Below, piece by piece: positions 29,041-35,938 of a stretch of 64,000 nucleotides of DNA. The stretch lies in the NCBI RefSeq assembly GCF_012767755.2, contig NZ_AP023189.1:6512001-6576000 (forward strand). Direction: 5' to 3'. The notes beneath the pieces were generated by a model, which had not been told where the DNA came from, made no database searches, and saw nothing but the letters and a program-made list of their open reading frames with translations. Made by a program: the position numbers and the translations under genes. This DNA is from Pseudomonas tohonis (GTDB taxonomy: Bacteria; Pseudomonadota; Gammaproteobacteria; Pseudomonadales; Pseudomonadaceae). Position 1 is the first letter of the stretch. Each line of letters opens with the position of its first letter.

Positions 29041-30528
29041 TTATTCGATGCCGTATTTGTCCATCCAATTGCTCAGCGTCTGCTGGCTTTTGAGGCCAAG
29101 CAGGTTGGCCGCACGGGTCTTGTTGTTGCCGGTAAGCGTCAGCGCCTTGCGCAGATAATGCCCTGCCACGTCGGCGATTATCTTTTGTAGATCAATGCCT
29201 TGCGCAACATCCATGGCCAGTACATCGGCCTGCGCGTGCGGCAATTTGAACAGCGCTTGCTCGATATCATGAGCAGCAATCAGATTGCCCGAGCACCAGA
29301 GAGCCGCGCGCAACAAGGTGGATTGCAGTTCGCGAACGTTGCCACGCCAGGGATGCTGAAGGATAAGATTTTTTGCTTCTGCGGAAATTTTCTTATCGCC
29401 GAGGCTGGCATCCTGGCTGGCAATGCCGGCCAGCAGCTTTTCCGACAGTAACAGCAGATCACCTTCGCGCTCTCTGAGCGGCGGGAGGTGCAGCACACCC
29501 ACAGCGATGCGATAAAACAGGTCTTCACGGAAGCGCCCGCGAGCAACTTCCTGCATCAGGTTGCGGTGAGTAGCGGTGATCAGCCGCACATCGACCTTGA
29601 GCTCCTGGCTGGAGCCTACCGGAGTAAAGGTGCCTTCCTGCAGTACGCGCAGGAGGCGCACTTGCACATCCGGCGTTAGCTCACCGAACTCATCCAGAAA
29701 CAGCGTGCCGCCATGGGCCTGTTGGAACACCCCGGGCCGATCTGTAATAGCGCCAGTGAATGCGCCCTTCTTGTGGCCAAACAAGGTGGAGTCGATCAGC
29801 TCCGGCACGATGGCACCGCAGTTCACCGCAACAAAGGGCGCTGCAGAACGTGGACCGGCGTTGTGAATGGCACGGGCAAACAGCTCTTTACCGGTGCCGG
29901 TTTCACCGTAAATCAGTACTGGGACCTGCTTCGTCGCGAGTATCTGCGCCTGCGCCTTGAGTGCCAGCATGCGCTCGCTCTGCGTCACGATGCTGTCGAA
30001 GGCTGCATCCACGGGGGCATCCAGCCCGGCGAGTTGAACCAGCTTGTCGGTGCTGATGGTATTGGCGGCCGGCACATACTCGGCCGCGATCTCGAAAGGC
30101 ACTTCGACCTGCTGAACGCCTTGCTCAAGTGAGGACTGGTAGAAGGTCGCCGGATAGCGCGTTTTGCCCAGCAGAATCCACACCGCTTGCATGGCCGGTG
30201 TGCCGGGACTGAGCAGAATGGAAAGCTGATTGCTGGAAGTACTCAGGCGCTTTAAATGCTGACTGGCGGCCTGGTAGATCTCCCCGAAATGAACGGGGGA
30301 AGACAGGGAGACGTAATGCGCGGTGATTGATACATCGACCTGCTGGCGCAGCCAGGCTAGGTAGGGTTCAACGCGCTCGGCGGGGTATGAACAAAGCAGC
30401 TCGACTTTATCAACAGCCACCGTGTTCAGGGTCGCCAGAATCGGGCCAGCCTCAGCACCAGCAACTGCTTTGAGATCATTCCCGCCCACCCAGCTGGCCA
30501 ATACGAGCTGCTTCTTTACCACTGTCAC
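29041..30528 (-). CDS. Sigma-54-dependent activator with N-terminal CARF-like (RtcR-type) sensor domain
   Basis: A 495-residue bacterial enhancer-binding protein. Residues about 1-150 resemble the CARF-type domain of RtcR: LVLASWVGGNDLKAV, SSPVHFGEIYQAAS and LLSPGTPAMQAVWILLGKT. The AAA+ domain has IYGETGTGKELFARAIH (Walker A), the sigma-54 loop KKGAFTGA and GGTLFLDEFGEL (Walker B). The end is a Fis-type helix-turn-helix (NNKTRAANLLGLKSQQTLSNW). CARF domains sense nucleotide or RNA-derived signals in RtcR and CRISPR proteins. Set 31 bp before hsdR on the same strand, it looks like the operon's regulator. No clear -24/-12 promoter was found upstream. Confidence 0.88.
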   Translation of the reverse strand: MTVVKKQLVLASWVGGNDLKAVAGAEAGPILATLNTVAVDKVELLCSYPAERVEPYLAWLRQQVDVSITAHYVSLSSPVHFGEIYQAASQHLKRLSTSSNQLSILLSPGTPAMQAVWILLGKTRYPATFYQSSLEQGVQQVEVPFEIAAEYVPAANTISTDKLVQLAGLDAPVDAAFDSIVTQSERMLALKAQAQILATKQVPVLIYGETGTGKELFARAIHNAGPRSAAPFVAVNCGAIVPELIDSTLFGHKKGAFTGAITDRPGVFQQAHGGTLFLDEFGELTPDVQVRLLRVLQEGTFTPVGSSQELKVDVRLITATHRNLMQEVARGRFREDLFYRIAVGVLHLPPLREREGDLLLLSEKLLAGIASQDASLGDKKISAEAKNLILQHPWRGNVRELQSTLLRAALWCSGNLIAAHDIEQALFKLPHAQADVLAMDVAQGIDLQKIIADVAGHYLRKALTLTGNNKTRAANLLGLKSQQTLSNWMDKYGIE

Positions 30529-30740
30529 TATACTCCCGCCCCCTCTTGCCCATGAGCGGGCAGGAGAAAAATGTGCTCTGGTTCGCGCCCGGGATAGTAA
30601 ACCAATCCGTCGATCCGGGTCCTTACATGCCTGACTACATGTTCAAGTTGAGCTGCGGCCGGCAGGGACTGGTAACCCCACACAAACGAAGATTGGCGAA
30701 TGAATGGAACAGTCTCGTCACTGCCAAGGTAGAACAATGC

Positions 30741-30758
30741 AGGGGCCTTTCGGCCCCT
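30741..30758 (-). terminator. GC-rich hairpin after the 94-aa gene
   Basis: AGGGGCC-TTTC-GGCCCCT is a perfect 7-bp stem just past the stop of the gene at 30765. The following minus-strand bases (GCATTGTT) have only a weak T tract, so termination may be partial. Confidence 0.5.
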
Positions 30759-30764
30759 TCGAAC

Positions 30765-31049
30765 TTAGTTACCCAACAGGCTCTCAAGCTTCTCGATCAA
30801 GAAGTCCAGCGGGCTTCGGCCCTCCAGGCGCTTTTCGAACACTTCATTACGGTGGTAGGCGACCCAGGTTTCGAGGGCATGCCGATTATCTTTCTCGTAG
30901 CCGGAGCCGAGGATGCAAACAAGCTCTGTGCCATGAGGGTTCTCAAGGTAATGACTCATGGCTGAAGCCAAGTGCTTGAGGTACTGATGCTCGCGGGCCT
31001 CCATCGATGGATGAAGGGGGGTTACGTTGTCACGTTTGATCAGTTTCAT
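30765..31049 (-). CDS. Small hypothetical protein downstream of the integrase
   Basis: A 94-residue soluble protein beginning MKLIKRDNVTPLHPSMEAREH, with no recognised domain. It lies 11 bp after the integrase gene on the same strand. A GC hairpin follows its stop, which supports it as the last gene of an xis-int-orf transcript. The upstream bases include GAGGAGCTTCCAA, a fair Shine-Dalgarno. Function unknown. Confidence 0.6.
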   Translation of the reverse strand: MKLIKRDNVTPLHPSMEAREHQYLKHLASAMSHYLENPHGTELVCILGSGYEKDNRHALETWVAYHRNEVFEKRLEGRSPLDFLIEKLESLLGN

Positions 31050-31060
31050 TTGGAAGCTCC

Positions 31061-32221
31061 TCAGGCCTTGAGATTGGCTTTGATCAGGTTGTCGAAGGCA
31101 CTGCCATCACGCCGGGTCAGGTTGGGGACATAGCGCGAATAGACACGGAACAGCATCTCGGTGGTGGTGTGCCCCATCTGCCTGGCGATCCACTCCGGGT
31201 TTTCGCCTGCAGCCAGCCAGAGGGTCGCGGCCGTATGACGGGTTTGGTAGGGACGCCGCCTACGCAAACCCAGGTGACGCAGCAGCGGATACCAAACCCG
31301 GTCGTTGATGTTGCGGTATGCGTGCGGCGTACCTTCGCGGGTGCTAAAGACAAACTGTCCGCTGCCGGTTTTCTCCCGCTGGCCGAGGAACGCCTGGTAA
31401 ACCGGCTCGGACATGTCGATCTCACGCTGTGAGCCGTCGTTCTTGGTGTAGTCGAGCTTGCCGCCCACCCAGGTTTCACGGATCAGAATCTGCCGCCGCT
31501 GAAAGTCGACATACTTCCATTGCAGACCATCAACTTCGGCCGTCCGCATGCCTGTGAAAAAGCGCACGGTGTAGTAGTTGCGGAAGTCCTCACGCACTGT
31601 GCTGAGGATCTGCAGCACCTCATCCAAGGTGAAGGGTTCCACGTCTGTCTTGGGGACTTTCAGTGATTTGATGTTGAGATATGGCGAGGTAAACTCGAAG
31701 CGGTCAGCTGCCTCACTAAGGATCATGCGCAATGGCGTCATGATGTGGTTGATTCGCGTCGCTGTCAGACTCTGACCTTTCTGTCCGGGGACTTTGCCGA
31801 GTGCCGAACGGAATGACAGAAGTTCTGCTTTGGTGATGGCGCTGACCTCTTTTTTGCCGAACTCAGGCAGTAAATGCTTATCAAGGGTAAGGCGCACGGT
31901 TTTGGCGTGCGTATCACGCCACTCGACCCTCATCTCCTCAAACCACAATTCGGCAAAATCCTTGAACAGTGGTGTTTTCAGCGATGCACAGCCAGCCTGC
32001 AGCCGACTGATCTCTTGCACTTTGCTGCTTTGAGGGAAGTAGGTGGCGTAGTCGAAGCAGCCGAGGGTGATTTCCGCCTCTATGCGCTCAAGGATCTTCT
32101 CCAGCTTTTTCCGGTTAGCAGGCGTATCAGGCAACGTGGTCTGCTCGCGGCAGCGCTGATCCAGGTAGGTGAAGTCAAAGAACAACTTTTCGTTGTCGGC
32201 ACGGGCACGAATCTTACCCAT
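31061..32221 (-). CDS. int: Phage-type tyrosine integrase
   Basis: A 386-residue tyrosine recombinase. ATG 32221 is chosen because GGAGG precedes it by 8 bases. The N-terminal arm-binding domain (KLFFDFTYLDQRCREQTTLP) is of the short beta type common in island integrases, then a SAM-like core-binding domain. The catalytic domain has FFTGMRTAEVDGLQWK (first Arg), YQTRHTAATLWLA (second Arg and His) and MGHTTTEMLFRVYSRYVPN (His and Tyr). The start overlaps the excisionase-like gene by 8 bp. Its natural attachment site should be close by, yet the island's ends are 24 and 19 kb away. Confidence 0.93.
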   Translation of the reverse strand: MGKIRARADNEKLFFDFTYLDQRCREQTTLPDTPANRKKLEKILERIEAEITLGCFDYATYFPQSSKVQEISRLQAGCASLKTPLFKDFAELWFEEMRVEWRDTHAKTVRLTLDKHLLPEFGKKEVSAITKAELLSFRSALGKVPGQKGQSLTATRINHIMTPLRMILSEAADRFEFTSPYLNIKSLKVPKTDVEPFTLDEVLQILSTVREDFRNYYTVRFFTGMRTAEVDGLQWKYVDFQRRQILIRETWVGGKLDYTKNDGSQREIDMSEPVYQAFLGQREKTGSGQFVFSTREGTPHAYRNINDRVWYPLLRHLGLRRRRPYQTRHTAATLWLAAGENPEWIARQMGHTTTEMLFRVYSRYVPNLTRRDGSAFDNLIKANLKA

Positions 32222-32447
32222 GGCAGATGCCTCCACCAGCCATCGGAACCAGCCCAGAAGCCCGCGAGAATTTCTGCATGTCTTCTTCGACAGCTTCCCA
32301 GATGAAAAGAATCTTGCGGCCGCCAAAGGGACGGAAGTAGTGAATTCCTTCGAGCAGGACTGAATCTTTCAAGCGATTACGGATGGTGCGCGCGTCGTAC
32401 CTCATGCGCGTGGCCAGTTCCTCGGTAGTCAGGTATGTGTGAGACAT
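32214..32447 (-). CDS. Excisionase-like small DNA-binding protein
   Basis: A 77-residue protein MSHTYLTTEELATRMRYDAR and onward, a winged-helix/MerR-like fold as in AlpA or Xis proteins (LTTEELATRM, TIRNRLKDSVLLEGIHY). It overlaps int by 8 bp. It would bend DNA at the att site to favour excision or regulate int. The divergent repressor-like gene at 32595 shares its promoter region. Confidence 0.75.
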   Translation of the reverse strand: MSHTYLTTEELATRMRYDARTIRNRLKDSVLLEGIHYFRPFGGRKILFIWEAVEEDMQKFSRASGLVPMAGGGICHG

Positions 32448-32486
32448 GGTTATGCCCTCTCTGCTAAATTGAACGACAGCGGATTC

Positions 32487-32583
32487 TTATGAGCTTGTGA
32501 ATGCTCATAATGATCTCCTGCAGATCAATATAACGCTCATTTTGAGCTTTGCAAGGACAAAATGATCTTCTGTAGATCATTTT
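32487..32583. promoter_or_regulatory. Operator cluster between xis/int and the repressor-like gene
   Basis: Three inverted repeats are packed in 97 bp: TTATGAGC-N8-GCTCATAA (32487-32510), TGATCT-CCTGC-AGATCA (32511-32527) and TGATCT-TCTGT-AGATCA (32563-32579). The last extends to 10-bp perfect arms over 32559-32583. The two TGATCT-N5-AGATCA sites are the likely operators of the Cro/CI-like protein encoded at 32595. The layout resembles a lysis/lysogeny type switch controlling xis-int. Confidence 0.7.
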
Positions 32584-32594
32584 TGGAGATTGGG

Positions 32595-32807
32595 ATGGTC
32601 AAGTGCCATTTATCCCGCTTACTCGGCGAGCGGAAACTGAAGATCAGCGACGTGGTCAGGGACACCGGGATCAACCGCGGAACCCTCACGCGGCTGTATC
32701 ACGAGACCGCGCAGAGGGTAGAGCTCAAGGACCTGGAGTCGATCTGCCAGTACCTGAACTGCCAAGTGGGAGACTTGCTAGAATTGCAGGATGATCCGGA
32801 GGGCTGA
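32595..32807 (+). CDS. Cro/CI-like (XRE) helix-turn-helix regulator
   Basis: A 70-residue protein; ATG 32595 has GGAG about 6 bases upstream. The whole chain is one XRE domain: LGERKLKISDVVRDTGINRG, TLTRLYHETAQRVELKDLES, ICQYLNCQVGDLLEL. This is the short form with no dimerisation or cleavage domain. It is divergent from xis-int with two TGATCT-N5-AGATCA sites between, so it most likely represses that operon and itself. Confidence 0.85.
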   Translation: MVKCHLSRLLGERKLKISDVVRDTGINRGTLTRLYHETAQRVELKDLESICQYLNCQVGDLLELQDDPEG

Positions 32808-32818
32808 ATGCCCTCCGG
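32796..32818. terminator. Perfect hairpin between converging genes
   Basis: CCGGAGGGC-TGAAT-GCCCTCCGG has 9-bp perfect arms. It spans the stop of the XRE gene and ends 7 bp before the stop of the converging recombinase gene. There is no T run, so it may act as a bidirectional block or an RNA-stabilising structure. Confidence 0.5.
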
Positions 32819-32824
32819 ACATGG

Positions 32825-35800
32825 TCAGGCACGAAAATGCCAGTCGATGGAAGCCATCAACATCAGGTAGCGCAAGGCGGCGCCGGAGTGATGGTTCTGC
32901 TCCTGAGCAGTGGGCTTGGCACCTGGCAAACGCAGCATCACTCGAATGCCTATGTGACTGTTCTGGCTGCTTCGATTCTCCGGGACTTGTTCAATGAACC
33001 TCAAACGAGGTTTTCCCAGAACCGTGCGCCAACGACTTTTGGTTTGCCTGGGCGTGCGTTCATCGTAAATGATGAACTCAATATCAGCCCAAGGGACGCC
33101 CAGCTCAGATAACAGCCACAGGTACTCACGAGCACTCTGATCATCCCTACCGGAGTAGAAGCGCAGTGTCGTCTCGCTCGCCCAGCAGCGTTCCACGAAA
33201 TCGTCCAGCACTCGACCAGCTTTGGCTTTATGCCGGCTGCTTAGCAGGCGATAGAGCTGATCCGCATAGGCCACCACCCCGGCCAGACCTCCGTGTTTAG
33301 GCGGTCTTGGGACAAGCTCAATTCTATTATCTGAGTCAGAAATTGCTGGGCTCTGCAGGCGATGCTTGCCGAGGTGGCTAATGTACCTCGCCCGTTCCAA
33401 CATGGCTGATCGATCAGCCTCGGTAAACTCAACCCAGTCCATGTTGACCGACTGCCCCGATGCCTCCGCGTATGCCTCATAGGAGAGCATGGATGAGATT
33501 TCATTCATTCTCGTCAGTGCCCATCCACCGTCACTCTTCTGATGGGAAATCAGCGGACGCTTAATTTTTCCTTGGTTGCTGCGCCTATAGACCCGCATGC
33601 GACCGATGATTCTCCGCATGTGCCGAATCTCTGCAGGCAGGCCTGGTGCAGGTAGGTCGTCCGGTTTGTTTGGCAAACTGACCTGGGCAATTTTCGCAAT
33701 GACATGGCCAGGCGGCCAAAATTCAGGATTCCACTGCCAGCACAGCGCCGATAACCATGGCATGCAATGGATGTAGTAGAGCAAGGATGTTTTGGGACTC
33801 GCATGCCCGAGCACAGCGCTGGTGATATGGATCACACGTCGAGTGGCGGACTCCGGAGAGTGAAGAAAGGCTCGATTGAACCGTTCTGTGTCCAGCAGCC
33901 ATTTCATGGCTTGCGGATGCTCACCGAACAGCAACCCAGCCTCCTGACTAATACCGAATGCTGACGCGGCTAACTTAAACGTCAGCCAAGTCGCGGCCGA
34001 ATGCCTCAGGTGGTGATAGTGCATATCGCTGCACCCAGTCACCCGGCGTAGTGCGTCATGAATAGCTGGCATCAGTGTTGACTCAGATACCCATCGAGTC
34101 TGGAATTCCGGGATACAGAACAAGAATTCCGAATATGGACTCTTCAGCTCTTCGTCATCGCGCAGCTGGGCCAGGCGCTCAATGAGCTGCAACTCATCTG
34201 GCTCAAGCAACACGTGAAGTGGCAGCGTCCGTGTCGAGTTGCGTGTTTTTAACGCGCGCTGAGCATGTGGTCGAATAAGCAAGTTGATCGGTCGCTCGAG
34301 AACAGTAAATCGTTCAGGCGATAGCCGCTTGAGGTTCTGATGTCGACGCCTTACTGCAGCGGCTCGCGCATCAGACAGCGAAGGCAATTGCAGGTCTCGA
34401 CGCAGCAATTTCAGCGCCTCATTGCGGCGCAATCCCAGACGAAATCCGAAGATCATCATGGCTTGAGCAACGATGGCGAGACGTGGTGAGCGCTGGCTCA
34501 AAGGGCCTGTGGCTAAGTCCCGGAGGACCAGACGATATTGGTCCTCATTGAGGATCTGAGCATCGACGAACTGAGGTGTTTTCCCAATGCCCAGCGTGCT
34601 ATAGGGGCTGATTGGCGGATACGCAAAAGTTTTCTGCAGGTGACCATGAAACTCCAATAATCCCCTGGCGAGATTCCTCCTCATAGACGAGGTGGGCTGA
34701 GCCTCTAGCATCAGCTCATAGAGCTCCTCAAGCGCATCCGGCGAAACTTCCAAGATCGAGTCGGCACAGAGCAGATTGTCCAAACCTACACCGACATCCC
34801 GAACATAGTTGGCAACTGTTTTAGGCCGTAACATGTTGCCGTAAAACGAGCGGCCGTGAAGCAGGAGTGCCGCCCAGCCATTGATCAAAGCTTCAAGCGT
34901 CTGAGGTGGAGGTATATTCTCGACTGGTGAAATTTGCCGCTTGCGGACTTTTCGGCACAATACAGTCAACCATTCGGGAACATTTTTTCGGGGTCTGCGA
35001 AATCGGTGTTTTTTCCGTTTCTGCTTCTCTTCGCTACTTGGTACCGGTGCGTCCCTGTTCAAATGCTGCCAAGAGTCCGACAAAACAGAATGCGACACAA
35101 AGCTGGATCTTGTAGCATAATTTATTAGCAGCTGTGGCAACTGTGTTTGACGCTCAATACGCAGCAACTCAAACACTCGCTCTAGAGAGGCTGGCTGGTT
35201 ATCAGGGCAAATTTCTCCTTTGGCCAGCGCCGCTTGAATACACCTTAACTTCCCGCCCTTTCGATCCAAGTAAGACCGGTTCTCGGCTAGATCTGCAGCG
35301 CAGCGCGACAGAAGCGAGAGCGTTATTGGGTCTGGAAACCACTGCCGGTTCTCAGCCTCAGGTTGACCTCGGATTGAGAGTTGCAACCGAAACTCTGGTA
35401 CTCCGGATATCCAAATGACCTGCCCAGGATCAAGCTGAGTCAGCGCGTTCAGTTGGGGAATGTCCATCAGAGCGCCATAATAGGCAGCACTCAGTAGAAG
35501 CAGCCCAATCCGCGCATGGGGTGTGAGTTGATCTAGATCACGCCTGATGGCGCGCCCCATCGAATCAACCAAGTCTTGACTGGCCGACAGATTCTCTGAG
35601 TTGTATAGGTCTGGGTTAATCGGATTAGGGCGGCGCTGCGTTTCGATCGCTATTCGAGCCAGCGGCAAGCTCGGATTAAAACGCTGTGCCCGACGCGTAA
35701 CATCTAGCAATGTGTTGCGCAATGTCGAGCTTTCGAGCTGATTCTCGAGATTTTGCATCTCCTTGATGGGAAAGCTACGCAGCAAACGTTGTCCGCAGAG

Positions 35801-35938
35801 CCATTCACCGATGCTGTTGCCGGAGTTTTGGCAGCGCTCCCGGAGTGTTATCAGATATCCGCTTTTCCACTCTGGATCATGTTTATCCGGGCTCCAGACA
35901 ACAGACAGCATTTCATCCGAAAGTCGTGAGCTATTCAT
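32825..35938 (-). CDS. Very large tyrosine recombinase (1037 aa)
   Basis: A 1037-residue protein, over twice the usual integrase length. The catalytic signature is complete: GFRLGLRRNEALKLL (first Arg, near residue 500), HYHHLRHSAATWL (His and second Arg, near 640), VLGHASPKTSLLYYIH (His, Tyr, near 705-720). About 480 N-terminal residues and 310 C-terminal residues have no recognised family. It overlaps the upstream 837-aa gene by 4 bp (ATGA), so the two are co-translated. Multi-recombinase modules of this kind are known from GInt islands and gamma-mobile-trio elements; whether this belongs to either cannot be settled here. Confidence 0.82.
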   Translation of the reverse strand: MNSSRLSDEMLSVVWSPDKHDPEWKSGYLITLRERCQNSGNSIGEWLCGQRLLRSFPIKEMQNLENQLESSTLRNTLLDVTRRAQRFNPSLPLARIAIETQRRPNPINPDLYNSENLSASQDLVDSMGRAIRRDLDQLTPHARIGLLLLSAAYYGALMDIPQLNALTQLDPGQVIWISGVPEFRLQLSIRGQPEAENRQWFPDPITLSLLSRCAADLAENRSYLDRKGGKLRCIQAALAKGEICPDNQPASLERVFELLRIERQTQLPQLLINYATRSSFVSHSVLSDSWQHLNRDAPVPSSEEKQKRKKHRFRRPRKNVPEWLTVLCRKVRKRQISPVENIPPPQTLEALINGWAALLLHGRSFYGNMLRPKTVANYVRDVGVGLDNLLCADSILEVSPDALEELYELMLEAQPTSSMRRNLARGLLEFHGHLQKTFAYPPISPYSTLGIGKTPQFVDAQILNEDQYRLVLRDLATGPLSQRSPRLAIVAQAMMIFGFRLGLRRNEALKLLRRDLQLPSLSDARAAAVRRRHQNLKRLSPERFTVLERPINLLIRPHAQRALKTRNSTRTLPLHVLLEPDELQLIERLAQLRDDEELKSPYSEFLFCIPEFQTRWVSESTLMPAIHDALRRVTGCSDMHYHHLRHSAATWLTFKLAASAFGISQEAGLLFGEHPQAMKWLLDTERFNRAFLHSPESATRRVIHITSAVLGHASPKTSLLYYIHCMPWLSALCWQWNPEFWPPGHVIAKIAQVSLPNKPDDLPAPGLPAEIRHMRRIIGRMRVYRRSNQGKIKRPLISHQKSDGGWALTRMNEISSMLSYEAYAEASGQSVNMDWVEFTEADRSAMLERARYISHLGKHRLQSPAISDSDNRIELVPRPPKHGGLAGVVAYADQLYRLLSSRHKAKAGRVLDDFVERCWASETTLRFYSGRDDQSAREYLWLLSELGVPWADIEFIIYDERTPRQTKSRWRTVLGKPRLRFIEQVPENRSSQNSHIGIRVMLRLPGAKPTAQEQNHHSGAALRYLMLMASIDWHFRA

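Noticed and set aside
30529..30764. A sigma-54 promoter ahead of the CARF-like activator gene
   Set aside because: Minus-strand TTGGCAGTGACGAGACTG has a partial -24 but no GC at -12, so it is not supported.
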